Of a DNA stretch of 64,000 nucleotides, positions 35,495-44,802 are shown in pieces. The notes below the pieces were generated by a model. The model was not told where the DNA came from and made no database searches. It saw only the letters and a list, made by a program, of their open reading frames with translations. Numbering within the stretch: position 1 is the first letter of the stretch; every line of letters starts with the position of its first letter. This DNA is from Stutzerimonas xanthomarina (lineage in GTDB: Bacteria; Pseudomonadota; Gammaproteobacteria; Pseudomonadales; Pseudomonadaceae), in assembly GCF_003935375.1 (NCBI RefSeq), contig NZ_RHQM01000020.1:37866-101865 (forward strand), read 5' to 3'. Position numbers and translations under genes: made by a program.

Positions 35495-38059
35495 ATGGCG
35501 CTCGACGAATACCAGCGCATGCGCGATTTTGCCGCCACGCCCGAGCCGTCGGGTAAGGCGCGCGGCAGGTCACGCAAGGTCCAGAGCCTGCAGTACTGCA
35601 TCCAGAAGCACGACGCCACGCGGCTGCATTACGACTTTCGCCTGGAGCTGGATGGCACGCTGAAGAGCTGGGCGATCCCCAAGGGCCCCAGCCTTGACCC
35701 GAGCGTGCGCCGGCTGGCAGTGCATGTGGAGGATCACCCGCTGGAATATGCCACGTTCGAGGGCTCCATTCCGGCCGGGCATTACGGCGCGGGCGATGTG
35801 ATCGTCTGGGATCGCGGCGTGTGGATACCGCAGGGTGATCCGCAGGAGGGCTATCGCAAGGGCAAGCTCAAGTTCAGCCTCGAGGGCGAAAAACTCGCCG
35901 GCAGCTGGAATCTGGTGCGCACGCACATCGATGGCAAGAAGGAGCAGTGGTTCCTGATCAAGTCCCGTGACGAGGCCGCGCGCGAGGAGGGTGAGTACGA
36001 CGTCGTCACCGCCGAGCCGAACAGCGTGCTCAGCGATCGCACGCTGGTCCCACGCAAACGCGGAGCGGCCAAGGCTCGTGTTGCGGAAGCGCCGGCCAAG
36101 CCAGTCAAGGCGCCGGCAAGAAAGCGAGCGTCACGCAAGAAGAGCGACGCGGTAAAGCTGGAAGGGGCCGTCCCGGCCGAATTGCCGGAGACGTTAAAGC
36201 CGCAGCTGGCAACGCTGGTGGACGCCGTGCCGAGCGGCGACTGGCGCTACGAGATCAAGTTCGACGGCTACCGCATGCTCGCCCGTATCGACGCCGGCAA
36301 GGTCGCGCTGTTCACCCGCAACGGCCATGACTGGACGGCGAAGATGCCGCAGCAGGCGTCCGCGCTTGCCGGACTCGGGCTTGAATCCGGCTGGCTCGAC
36401 GGTGAAGTGGTGGTGCCGAACGAGGAGGGCGCTCCGGACTTCCAGGCATTGCAGAACGCGTTCGAAGCCGGACGCAGTGGGAGCATTCTTTATTACCTGT
36501 TCGACGTGCCCTATCTGAACGGCATGGACCTGCGCGAGGTGCCGCTGGAACAGCGTCGCGCGGCGTTGCGTGAAGTGCTGGAAGGCAGCGACAGCGAATT
36601 GCTGCGTTTCTCCGAGGATTTCACCGAGCAGCCGGACAGCATTCTGGAAAGTGCCTGCCAGATGAAGCTCGAAGGCCTGATTGGCAAGCGAGCGGGCAGC
36701 TCCTATACCTCCAGGCGCAGCAGCAGCTGGGTCAAGATCAAGTGCAGCAACCGGCAGGAATTCATCATCGTCGGCTACACCGAGCCCAAGGGCACGCGCA
36801 CCGGGTTCGGCGCGTTGTTACTTGGGCTGCATGACGACAGTGGAAAGCTGCTCTATGCAGGCAAGGTCGGCACGGGCTTCAATCAGGCCACGCTGAAAAG
36901 TCTGCACAAGCAGTTGAAGAAGCTGGAAACCGACAAAAGCCCTTTGGCCAAGGCGGCACCTGCTGCCGATGTGCGCGGCGCGCAATGGCTCAAACCCGAA
37001 CTGATGTGCGAGGTTGCCTACGCGGAGATGACCCGCCAAGGCGTGGTCCGCCATTCGGTGTTCCATGGCCTGCGCTCGGACAAACCCGCCGACGCCATTA
37101 CCCATGAACGAGCCAAGCCCGCCAGTCGTAGCAGCAAAGCCGAGCAGCGGCAGACCGACCCCATCGGCAGCGGGCGGATCAAGATATCCAGTCCCGAGCG
37201 GGTCATCGACCCCAGCAGCGGCATCACCAAGATCGAACTGGCCCGCTTCTACGCGCAGATCGCGCCTTGGGCGCTGCCGCAGCTGCGAGCGCGCCCGCTG
37301 GCCCTGGTGCGCGCTCCGGAGGGCATCACCGGCGAGCTGTTCTTCCAGAAGCACGCCGACAAACTGGCCATCCCGCACATCACCCAACTCGACCCGGCGC
37401 TAGACCCGAAGCACGGTGCGTTACTGGTGATCGACAGCGCCGAAGCGCTGGTCGGAGCCGCGCAGATGGGCACCATCGAGTTGCACTGCTGGAACGCGGT
37501 AGCGCCTGAACTGGAGCATCCGGATCGCTTCGTGCTCGACCTCGACCCGGACCCGGCGCTGCCCTGGAAGAGCATGCTCGAAGCCACTCAGCTGACCCAG
37601 ACGCTGCTGGACGAGATCGGCCTGACTTCGTTCCTCAAGACCAGCGGGGGAAAAGGCATCCACATCGTCGTACCGCTCGATCCGGTACACGGCTGGAGTG
37701 AGGTGAAGGCCTTCAGTCAGGCCATCGCCAAGTACCTGGCAAAGCTGCTGCCGTCGCATTTTTCCGCCGTCAGCGGGCCGAAGAACCGGGTTGGACGCAT
37801 CTTCATCGACTACCTGCGCAACAGCCGTGGCGCCAGTACCGTCGCCCCTTATTCGGTGCGTGCCCGCGAGGGCCTGCCGGTCTCCGTGCCGATCCACCGT
37901 GAAGAACTGGCGGATCTCAAGGGCGCCAATCTCTGGACCGTACGCAATCTGCTGGAGCGCCTGCAGGAGCTGGGCGACGACGATCCCTGGGCGGGTATGA
38001 CGCGGGCCACGCAGACCATCACCGCGCAGATGCGCGAACGTCTGGACATGTCGGCTTAA
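35495..38059 (+). CDS. ligD: Multifunctional DNA ligase D
   Basis: 854 residues with all three LigD modules. Residues about 30-165 are the 3'-phosphoesterase domain (HDATRLHYDFRLELDG, DHPLEYATFEGSIPAGHYGAG). A basic linker (185-225) leads to the ATP-dependent ligase (230-535) with the adenylated lysine K255 in YEIKFDGYRML. The polymerase domain follows (560-850) with its metal site in LDLDPDPALPW (D682, D684). With Ku it performs bacterial non-homologous end joining, and the PE-LIG-POL order is that of Pseudomonas LigD. A CGGAGG site precedes ATG 35495. Confidence 0.96.
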   Translation: MALDEYQRMRDFAATPEPSGKARGRSRKVQSLQYCIQKHDATRLHYDFRLELDGTLKSWAIPKGPSLDPSVRRLAVHVEDHPLEYATFEGSIPAGHYGAGDVIVWDRGVWIPQGDPQEGYRKGKLKFSLEGEKLAGSWNLVRTHIDGKKEQWFLIKSRDEAAREEGEYDVVTAEPNSVLSDRTLVPRKRGAAKARVAEAPAKPVKAPARKRASRKKSDAVKLEGAVPAELPETLKPQLATLVDAVPSGDWRYEIKFDGYRMLARIDAGKVALFTRNGHDWTAKMPQQASALAGLGLESGWLDGEVVVPNEEGAPDFQALQNAFEAGRSGSILYYLFDVPYLNGMDLREVPLEQRRAALREVLEGSDSELLRFSEDFTEQPDSILESACQMKLEGLIGKRAGSSYTSRRSSSWVKIKCSNRQEFIIVGYTEPKGTRTGFGALLLGLHDDSGKLLYAGKVGTGFNQATLKSLHKQLKKLETDKSPLAKAAPAADVRGAQWLKPELMCEVAYAEMTRQGVVRHSVFHGLRSDKPADAITHERAKPASRSSKAEQRQTDPIGSGRIKISSPERVIDPSSGITKIELARFYAQIAPWALPQLRARPLALVRAPEGITGELFFQKHADKLAIPHITQLDPALDPKHGALLVIDSAEALVGAAQMGTIELHCWNAVAPELEHPDRFVLDLDPDPALPWKSMLEATQLTQTLLDEIGLTSFLKTSGGKGIHIVVPLDPVHGWSEVKAFSQAIAKYLAKLLPSHFSAVSGPKNRVGRIFIDYLRNSRGASTVAPYSVRAREGLPVSVPIHREELADLKGANLWTVRNLLERLQELGDDDPWAGMTRATQTITAQMRERLDMSA

Positions 38060-38224
38060 TCCGCCGTCCGTCTTAACGCTAGCCGGTCTACACCGATAGG
38101 GCGATAGTCGGGTGGCACCACCGGGACAACAATCGGCCCGTTCAGGGGAGCGGTAACGGTGAGGGAGGCGCCCGATAAGGCCAGCATGATGTCGGCCAAC
38201 ACAATATTCGAAGGAGTGTCCCGC

Positions 38225-39253
38225 ATGTTCGCGCATAAACCGCTTATCGCCTGCTTCCTGCTCGGCTCGTTGCCGGGCTTGGCCTTGGCACAGGCCGTAG
38301 CCACCCAGACCGGAAACGATAACGAGGTCATCCTCGAACAGCATGGGGGCTCGAATTCGGCCTTATTGCTGCAGCAAGGGGATGCGAACTTCTCGCGAGT
38401 AGAGCAGGGCGGCGGCGACACCTCGCTGCAGCCCACGCAGTTGGAGCTCCTCCAACGGGGGATGGGCAACCAGGCGACGGTGTATCAGGCAAGCGATTAT
38501 AACTTCGGGCATTCGGCGGCGGTCGTACAGCTGGGAGATGAGAATGTCGCCGAAGTCGTGCAGGCCGACGGTAACGGCTCTCAAGCGACCATCCACCAGC
38601 AGGGCGCACGCAACATCCATCGGGTCGAGCAGCTGTTCTATGCCAACGGGCTGGAAAGTCGCACATTCGGTACGAACAATCTCACCGAAGTCACTCAGAA
38701 CGGTGCTGCGACCGCCACTACCCAGCAGATCGGCAGCGACAACCGGATCACCATCGACCAGAACGTGTTCGCCTACGGCGGGGGAGTCACCGTTGATCAG
38801 AACGGCGCCCTCAACGAAGCCGCGGTTACCCAAGTAGGCAGCCGGTACTACACAGGCGAGGTCGACCTGGCGCAGGTCGGCAGCGCTAACAGTGCGCAAG
38901 TGGTGCAATGGGCGGGGTTCAGCAACTTCAGCTTTACCCAGGATGGAATCGGCAACGAGCTGACGGCGAGGCAGGGCACGCGCACCGGAACGATTCGAGG
39001 GACCTCGGCCGGCAACGACAATCGCGTCAACATTGACCAGAGTTTCGACGGTCCGGTGCTCGACATCGCGCAGAACGGTTCGGCCAACGAGATCGATTTG
39101 GTGCAACATGCCGCCTATGGCACGGCTTCGATCAGCCAGACCGGCGATGCCAACGTCGCCGTGCTCAATCAACTGACGGAATTCGCCGCGCCGTCGAGCG
39201 CCGCCATCATCCAGAACGGCACTGGCAACAGCACGTCCATAACCCAGCGCTGA
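38225..39253 (+). CDS. Curlin-repeat secreted protein (CsgA/CsgB-like), orphan
   Basis: About 342 residues. A signal peptide (MFAHKPLIACFLLGSLPGLALA) precedes about 300 residues of irregular curlin-like repeats built on Q-x-G-x-x-N: TQTGNDNEV, LLQQGDANFS, VQLGDENVAEV, TQQIGSDNRI, SQTGDANVAV, IIQNGTGNSTSI. Gln, Asn, Gly and Ala dominate. Such proteins form extracellular amyloid fibres. No csgE, csgF or csgG secretion genes are within the window, so export would need genes elsewhere. Start ATG 38225 has AGGAG 8 bases upstream; longer in-frame starts lack one. Confidence 0.8.
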   Translation: MFAHKPLIACFLLGSLPGLALAQAVATQTGNDNEVILEQHGGSNSALLLQQGDANFSRVEQGGGDTSLQPTQLELLQRGMGNQATVYQASDYNFGHSAAVVQLGDENVAEVVQADGNGSQATIHQQGARNIHRVEQLFYANGLESRTFGTNNLTEVTQNGAATATTQQIGSDNRITIDQNVFAYGGGVTVDQNGALNEAAVTQVGSRYYTGEVDLAQVGSANSAQVVQWAGFSNFSFTQDGIGNELTARQGTRTGTIRGTSAGNDNRVNIDQSFDGPVLDIAQNGSANEIDLVQHAAYGTASISQTGDANVAVLNQLTEFAAPSSAAIIQNGTGNSTSITQR

Positions 39254-39264
39254 GCCGCGCTGAT

Positions 39265-39283
39265 GCGGCCGTCAGACGGCCGC
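39265..39283 (+). terminator. Hairpin after the curlin-repeat gene
   Basis: GCGGCCGTC and GACGGCCGC form a perfect 9-bp palindrome around one base, 12 bases after the stop codon. No T-run follows, so it is only a possible terminator. Confidence 0.4.
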
Positions 39284-39306
39284 GCTACGTTCTCAATGGT
39301 CGGTTG

Positions 39307-39333
39307 CCGTAGCGCTCGTTATGCGCGCTACGG
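39307..39333. repeat. Inverted repeat between convergent genes
   Basis: CCGTAGCGC and GCGCTACGG form a perfect 9-bp stem with a 9-base loop. With the hairpin just before it, this may be a bidirectional terminator or a REP-type palindrome. Confidence 0.4.
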
Positions 39334-39395
39334 CCTGGGCCAGTGACATTTTCAGTGTGGTGCCATGCAGCGGTCGCCGGCCATGCAGGCTTTCA

Positions 39396-40556
39396 CTAGC
39401 TGCGAGCGCGCTTCATGCATGCGAGGTGCCGATCATTGACCCGGTTGGCGAACCAGGCGGTGGTCAGGTTGCGGGTGATCTTCGGGCTTTCCAGCCGGAT
39501 TCCCGGCAGCACCGCCCGAGGCAACGGCTTACCCGCGCGCTTTTCGGCCAGTGCGAAGACCTTTTCATAGAGGTCGGTTTTCTCGAAACCATGGGTGTCA
39601 CCGCGCTCCAGTGCATTGCGAATCGCCGTCTCGCTCATTTCCAGTTTGCCTGCCAGCGCGCGAACCGCACGTTCGGTCTGACCGGCCTTGCTGCTGCCGT
39701 GAATGATCAGGTCGCCGTCGAGGGCCAGCTTGATGCCACTGGCACGGCTCACCGCGGCCTGAAACGCGGCGTTGCGACTGGCGTACCAGCCGGCATTGAA
39801 GTCGGCAAAGCGGTACAGCGGTTCGCGATAGCTGGTCGGGTAGTCGAGCAAGTGGGCGATGCCGAAATACATGCCACCGCGGCGCGTGAAGACTTCGTCG
39901 CGGATCGAGCCTTCCCGTTCATAGGGGTAGGTCCATCTGCGGTCTTCGGCAAAGGCGATGCTGACCTGCATCGGGCCGCCGGTCTTGACCGGGTTGAGCG
40001 TGCCGAACAACTGCTTGCCGAGCGGCATGATGCCGAGGAAGTCATCGAAGATCGCACTCAACTGCTCTTCGGTGCGCACGGCCGCGAGACGCTGGCTATA
40101 GGTTTTGCCGTTGGGCGACTTCACGTCCAGCGCCGCATCCACCACGAACTGCGGGACGTGCAGGCGGCCGGCACGACGGTAGATTTCCTCTCGCGCGATC
40201 TTCGCCAGGCCGGGCACGGGCGGGGTCGCCTGGAATGTCGATTCCTGCACCGTCACGGCCAGGACCGAGCAGATGTTCTCATCGTTCGGCGGGATATCCA
40301 GCGCATCGAAGGCTGTGTAAATGTCCTGAGCCCACCCCTGACGATCGGGAATGTTGGCGGGGATCAGGCGAGCGATCCTCGCCCGGACTTCTTCCGGCTT
40401 GGGCGCCGGAGTCGTCGGCTGCTGGGTTCCACAACCGGCAAGACCGAGCAACGCCACTGCGACGATTGCCGCCATGAATGGGCGGGTGTTGCCAGGAACT
40501 GATCGGGTAACGGCAGGGCTGCATGCCGTGCGACAGGTTGAAATCGAAATGGTCAT
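39396..40556 (-). CDS. DUF1615 family lipoprotein
   Basis: 386 residues from ATG 40556. A lipoprotein signal lies at residues 28-42 (MAAIVAVALLGLAGC, lipidated C42), so either the N-region is unusually long or the true start is the internal ATG at 40475. AGGA lies 4 bases before 40556 and no good site before 40475. The rest (IPDRQGWAQDIYTAFDALDI, VTVQESTFQATPPVPGL, RRGGMYFGIAHLLDYP, YRFADFNAGWYASRNAAFQ) is the DUF1615 family, found as Pseudomonas lipoproteins of unknown function. Outer membrane or periplasmic location is expected. Confidence 0.8.
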   Translation of the reverse strand: MTISISTCRTACSPAVTRSVPGNTRPFMAAIVAVALLGLAGCGTQQPTTPAPKPEEVRARIARLIPANIPDRQGWAQDIYTAFDALDIPPNDENICSVLAVTVQESTFQATPPVPGLAKIAREEIYRRAGRLHVPQFVVDAALDVKSPNGKTYSQRLAAVRTEEQLSAIFDDFLGIMPLGKQLFGTLNPVKTGGPMQVSIAFAEDRRWTYPYEREGSIRDEVFTRRGGMYFGIAHLLDYPTSYREPLYRFADFNAGWYASRNAAFQAAVSRASGIKLALDGDLIIHGSSKAGQTERAVRALAGKLEMSETAIRNALERGDTHGFEKTDLYEKVFALAEKRAGKPLPRAVLPGIRLESPKITRNLTTAWFANRVNDRHLACMKRARS

Positions 40557-40747
40557 GCGGTCCTGAATGTAATGAGCGCCTGGGGCTCGGACAGTAAAAG
40601 AGCCGAAACCGTTCTGCCTCTTTCAGAACCGCGATTCAAAACCGACTGGTTCGCTTGCCGAATCCCGGCGCGCACCTGACCTGCCGCGCACAGCCTGTGC
40701 CAGTGCTGCAAGCGACGTACGCTTAGCTGTAGCAGCTCGCGCCGGAC

Positions 40748-40984
40748 TCAGAAATCGTGGCAATCCGGGCCCTGGCGCAGGTACGTGGTTTCGTGGGTTT
40801 CGCCCTTGGAATCCACATAGGTCATCCGGGCGGTCACGACCTCGCAGCCGCCAGCAGGCACGTCCATCGATATGACCTTGGCGATGTCCAGCTTGTCGCC
40901 ATATTGATAGGCCTTGGGTTCATCGGCGGCATACGCCAGCTGGGCACTGAGTGCCAGGCCGGCAATCCAGATCAGTTTGTTCAC
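40748..40984 (-). CDS. DUF2790 family small periplasmic protein
   Basis: 78 residues from GTG 40984, which has GGAGG 6 bases upstream; a longer in-frame start at 41014 lacks one. A signal peptide (MNKLIWIAGLALSAQLAYA) is followed by about 59 residues with KAYQYGDKLDIAKVISM and VTARMTYVDSKGETHETTYLRQG, the DUF2790 pattern common in Pseudomonas. Two Cys (near CEVV and PDCHDF) could form a disulfide. Function unknown. Confidence 0.8.
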   Translation of the reverse strand: MNKLIWIAGLALSAQLAYAADEPKAYQYGDKLDIAKVISMDVPAGGCEVVTARMTYVDSKGETHETTYLRQGPDCHDF

Positions 40985-41269
40985 AGGTAACCTCCAGAGC
41001 GCCTGCGGGCCCAAGTCGCTGCGACGGGGCGAGGGCAGGCATTTCTTGCGTGCAGCGCCTGCCGGATGGCAGACGCCGGGAAATAAACGAGGCTGCCACG
41101 AGGGAAAGCAGCCAAAAGGTGGCAGGACGCCCGATCGAAGGAGCGCTCGACCGGCGAAGGAGCGGACTGGCTTCTAGTGTCCGTTGCCACCCGGCAATTT
41201 TAGTGAGCGACCAGGTGGGGAAAAACCGCGCCAGCGGTGAAGCACCTTTAGCCGCCGCGCAACAATCAA

Positions 41270-42205
41270 TCAGGCCCAATGGGCCGGGTCCTGCAGGATG
41301 CGGTGATAGTTGGTGAATGCGCGCGGCAGCTCCAGCGCGAGAAAGTCGACCCAGGTCTTGATCTTCGCGTCGAGAAAACGCCGGGACGGGTAGAGCGCGT
41401 GGATCTGCTTTTCCTGCAGACGATAGCGGGGCAACAGGCGCAGCAGTGCGCCGCGCTGCAAGGCCGGAGCCGCGACATAGTCGGGCAGCAGGCAGATGCC
41501 CATGCCGGCTTCTGCCGCGCTGGCCATGGCTTCAGCCACGTTGACCTTGAACGCTTCGCCAGGGCGAATCACGTCTTCGGCACCGTCTGCGATGAGGCGC
41601 CATTCATCCGCGAAGACCGGGTCCGCCAGGCGCAGACAGCGGTGCTGTTGCAGGTCGCGCGGTTGCTGCGGTACGCCATATTGTTCGAGATAGCCGGGCG
41701 CCGCGCAGACCACATTGCCAACCTCGCCCAGTCTCTGGGCGATCAACTCGGAATCCGGCAGCTCGCGGGACAGCGTAATGATGACGTCGAGTCCGGCTTC
41801 CAGCAGATCGGGCTGGTGTTGCGAAAGTGTCAGGTCGAGGCTGACTTCGGGGTAGCGCTCAGCGTATCTCCCAGCCAGTCCGGCCAGTAGCTGGATGCCC
41901 AGCCCCGTTGTCGAGTGCACGCGCAGGCGCCCGCGCGGGGTCAGATGGGCCCCGCAGGCTTCCTCCTGTGCCTGGTCCAGCTGCGCCAGGATCTCGCGCG
42001 ATCGTTCGAGAAAACGTGCGCCGACCTCGGTCAGCGCCAACCGCCGCGTGGTGCGGTTGAGCAGGCGCGCGTGGAGGTGGTTCTCCAGCTCCGCCACCAG
42101 GCGGGAAACCTGCGCGGTGGACGTGTCGGCCAGCTTCGCCGCGGCGGTGAAGCTGCCGGCGTCGACTACCCGGACGAATACCCGCATCGCTTGCAGCATG
42201 TCCAT
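41270..42205 (-). CDS. LysR-family transcriptional regulator linked to the efflux operon
   Basis: 311 residues. N-terminal winged helix-turn-helix (MRVFVRVVDAGSFTAAAKLADTSTAQVSRLVAELENHLHARLLNRTTRR) and an effector-binding domain from about 95. It starts 21 bases after the outer membrane factor gene on the same strand, so it is probably the last gene of the efflux operon, an uncommon position for a LysR gene, which is more often divergent. The effector is unknown; aromatic acids are plausible from the AaeB-like pump. Confidence 0.85.
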   Translation of the reverse strand: MDMLQAMRVFVRVVDAGSFTAAAKLADTSTAQVSRLVAELENHLHARLLNRTTRRLALTEVGARFLERSREILAQLDQAQEEACGAHLTPRGRLRVHSTTGLGIQLLAGLAGRYAERYPEVSLDLTLSQHQPDLLEAGLDVIITLSRELPDSELIAQRLGEVGNVVCAAPGYLEQYGVPQQPRDLQQHRCLRLADPVFADEWRLIADGAEDVIRPGEAFKVNVAEAMASAAEAGMGICLLPDYVAAPALQRGALLRLLPRYRLQEKQIHALYPSRRFLDAKIKTWVDFLALELPRAFTNYHRILQDPAHWA

Positions 42206-42226
42206 CGAGTAAGGCCTCTCTGTGGG

Positions 42227-43699
42227 TTATTGGCCAGGCACGCCCGGCGATGGATTTTCAGCGTGCGCCGATGCGGTTTGCGTGCCTTGCCAGCCGCCGC
42301 CCAGCGCGAGGAACAGGTTCACCTGATCCTGCGAAAGCTGGGCCTGGGATGCCGCCAGGGCGGCCTCGGCCGTTGCCAGGGTGCGCTCGGCGTCGAGGCT
42401 GTCGAGATAGGCCAGTCGGCCTTCCTGGTACAACCGGCGTGTGTGGTCCGCGGCGGCTCGCGCGGCATCGCGTGCTTCGCCCAGCGCCTGGTCACGATGC
42501 AGGTCGTGAGCGTAGTGCGTGAGCAGGGTCTGGGTTTCGCGCAACGCGTCGAGCACGACGCCATCGAAGCGGGCGAGGGCGGCAGCGGCTCCGGCCTCGG
42601 TGGCGCGAACGCGCGCGCGATCAACGCGGGTCGGGAAGTGCCAGCTGAGCGACGGGCCGAATTCCCAGCGACGGGTTACCGGATTACCGAGGTGTTCGAG
42701 CATTCCGGTGTAACCGGCCGCAGCGCCGAGACTGACCTGCGGATACATCATCGCCGTGGCGACGCCGATCTGAGCCGTAGCGGCGGCGAGTGCGCGCTCG
42801 GCCGCACGGATATCCGGACGGCGCTTGAGCAGGGCAGTGCCATCACCCAGCGGGATCGCCTGGCGCAGCTGCGGTGCGTGGCTGCAGGCGCTAACCGTCT
42901 CGGGAAGGTCTCCGGGCGTGCGGCCGAGCAGGGCGGTGAGCTGATACAACGCGGCCGCCTTCTTCGCTTCGAATGGCGGTAGTTCGGCACGCAGGGCCTC
43001 CAGCTGGGCGCGGGCGCGGGCCACATCGACTTCGTTGCCACGACCGCCCACGAACAGGCGCTCGGCGACATCCAGCTGTTGCTGCTGAATCGCCAGTGAA
43101 TGCTTCGCTATCGTCAGTTCCTCGCTGGCATGACAAGCCGTCATGTAGCTGCGTACCACCCCGGCCACGGCAGTTATGCGGGCCGTGTCGAGCAGCGCGG
43201 CATTGGCGTCGGCGTCGGCCCCCGCAGCTTCCGCGGCGCGATGCAGCTGACCGAACAGATCGAGCTGGTAACCCACGCTGAGGCCGGCGTCAGCGAGGTT
43301 CATCACGGGAAGTTTTTCCTCCAGGGCCAGGGCTTCGCTGGACAGCTGGCCGCGTGCAACCGAGCCGTTGCCGCCGACCACGACCTCCTGCGCGTGGTGC
43401 GCCATCTGGAAGCCTTCATAGGCGCGACGCAGGTTGTGATAGGCCTGGCGCACGTCAGCATTGCCGACCAGGGCTTCACTCACCAGCTGATCGAGCGCCG
43501 GGTCGTCATAAAGCTTCCACCAGTCGTCCGGCAGCGGCGCCTGTTCGACCCGCTCGTTGCCGGCCAGATCGAAGGGCTTCTGCGCAGCGGGCTGCGAGAC
43601 CACGGCTTCGTCTGGCACGCGGTAGTCCGGGCCCACCGCGCTGCAGGCGGCGAGCAGCGCAGTCAGCGCGAATGGCAGCGTGTATACCGCGCGACTCAT
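42227..43699 (-). CDS. NodT/OprM-type outer membrane efflux lipoprotein
   Basis: About 490 residues. Trimeric outer membrane channel of a tripartite pump. The N-terminus is a lipoprotein signal (LPFALTALLAAC, lipidated Cys near residue 19) followed by VGPDYRVP, the NodT-family signature, and two Ala/Gln-rich TolC helical repeats. ATG 43699 overlaps the stop of the membrane-fusion gene as ATGA; a longer frame to 43732 lies in that gene and is rejected. It completes the pump with the AaeA- and AaeB-like genes. Confidence 0.9.
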   Translation of the reverse strand: MSRAVYTLPFALTALLAACSAVGPDYRVPDEAVVSQPAAQKPFDLAGNERVEQAPLPDDWWKLYDDPALDQLVSEALVGNADVRQAYHNLRRAYEGFQMAHHAQEVVVGGNGSVARGQLSSEALALEEKLPVMNLADAGLSVGYQLDLFGQLHRAAEAAGADADANAALLDTARITAVAGVVRSYMTACHASEELTIAKHSLAIQQQQLDVAERLFVGGRGNEVDVARARAQLEALRAELPPFEAKKAAALYQLTALLGRTPGDLPETVSACSHAPQLRQAIPLGDGTALLKRRPDIRAAERALAAATAQIGVATAMMYPQVSLGAAAGYTGMLEHLGNPVTRRWEFGPSLSWHFPTRVDRARVRATEAGAAAALARFDGVVLDALRETQTLLTHYAHDLHRDQALGEARDAARAAADHTRRLYQEGRLAYLDSLDAERTLATAEAALAASQAQLSQDQVNLFLALGGGWQGTQTASAHAENPSPGVPGQ

Positions 43700-44595
43700 T
43701 GGCTGACCGTCGCCGATGTATCGCGCGACCACGGCAGCACGGACAGCGTCGCCGTACGACCGACCACCAGGCGGATGTCGCTCTGCTGGCCGCCGTCCAG
43801 CACAACGCGAACCGGAATTCGCTGCGCCAGGCGCACCCAGGTAAAGCTCGGGTCGATATTCGGCAGCAGCGAGTTGCCGCGCACACGGTCGCGATCCTCG
43901 ATGCCTGCGGCGATGCTCTGCACATGGCCACGCAGATGCTGCGCTTCGCCCATGACGTGGATGTCCACCGGCTGCCCGATCTCGATGGCGTGCAGCTTGG
44001 TTTCTTCGAAGTAGCCTTCGACGCGCAGTGAATCGGTATCGACGATCGACAGCACCGGTGTGCCGGTTTTCACGTAATCGCCCACGCGCATCGTCTGGTC
44101 GCCGAGATAGCCATCCACTGGGCTGAGCACGGTGGTGCGTTCGAGATCCAGACGCGCCACGCCGAGGGCGGCCTCTGCCGTGGCCAGGGCGGCAGCGGCG
44201 CGCTTGACCTGGGTGTCGCCGATCTCGACGGTTTCCGCGGCGATCAGGTCTTTCAGCACCCGATTACGCCTGGCTTCGCGTTGCGCCTGGTCCAACTGCG
44301 CGCGGCGTTCGAGCACCGCGGCTCGGGCTTCGTCGACCGCCAGTTCGAAGCGCGCCCGGTCGATCACGAACAGCACCTGGCCGCGGCTGACCTTCTGGTT
44401 GTCGCGCACGTGCAGTTCGGTCACCAGCCCGGACACATCCGGTGCGACCTGAATGATGTCGGCGTGCACGTGGCCGTCGCGGGTCCAGGGTGCCTCCATG
44501 TAGTAGTCCCACAGGTGCAGGCTGACGACGACGGCGATGACAACCGCCAGCAGGGTCAGCAGCACCGAGCCGGCGGCGGGTATCCATTTCTTCAC
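43696..44595 (-). CDS. HlyD/AaeA-type efflux membrane fusion protein
   Basis: 299 residues. One N-terminal membrane anchor (about 7-29), the biotinyl-lipoyl half motif DIIQVAPDVSGLVTELHVRDNQKVSRGQVLFVID, a helical hairpin (about 78-145) and a beta-barrel part with VGDYVKTGTPVLSIVD. It joins the AaeB-like inner membrane transporter to the outer membrane factor. It starts 3 bases after the DUF1656 gene and overlaps the outer membrane gene by 4 bases. Confidence 0.9.
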   Translation of the reverse strand: MKKWIPAAGSVLLTLLAVVIAVVVSLHLWDYYMEAPWTRDGHVHADIIQVAPDVSGLVTELHVRDNQKVSRGQVLFVIDRARFELAVDEARAAVLERRAQLDQAQREARRNRVLKDLIAAETVEIGDTQVKRAAAALATAEAALGVARLDLERTTVLSPVDGYLGDQTMRVGDYVKTGTPVLSIVDTDSLRVEGYFEETKLHAIEIGQPVDIHVMGEAQHLRGHVQSIAAGIEDRDRVRGNSLLPNIDPSFTWVRLAQRIPVRVVLDGGQQSDIRLVVGRTATLSVLPWSRDTSATVSQ

Positions 44596-44598
44596 GAT

Positions 44599-44802
44599 TC
44601 ACATCCGGGGTAGGAGATTGAACAGGGCCCCGAGCACGATGATGTACAGGGCGAGGTTGAACAGCGGCGGATGCCAGACCCAGCGGTAGAAGCCGGTGCG
44701 CTGCAGCACGTTGGCGAGCAGGCTCTTGACGCCGTAGGCGGCCAGCATGGCAACCAGCAGGACCGGCACATAGACGCCGTACACATCGAGGTGACCGGTC
44801 AT
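44599..44802 (-). CDS. DUF1656 (AaeX-like) small membrane protein
   Basis: 67 residues with two hydrophobic helices, including YGVYVPVLLVAMLAAYGVKSLLANVL and LFNLALYIIVLGALFNLL. It matches AaeX/DUF1656, the small partner regularly found between the AaeB and AaeA genes. Its ATG overlaps the AaeB-like stop by 4 bases. Confidence 0.9.
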   Translation of the reverse strand: MTGHLDVYGVYVPVLLVAMLAAYGVKSLLANVLQRTGFYRWVWHPPLFNLALYIIVLGALFNLLPRM

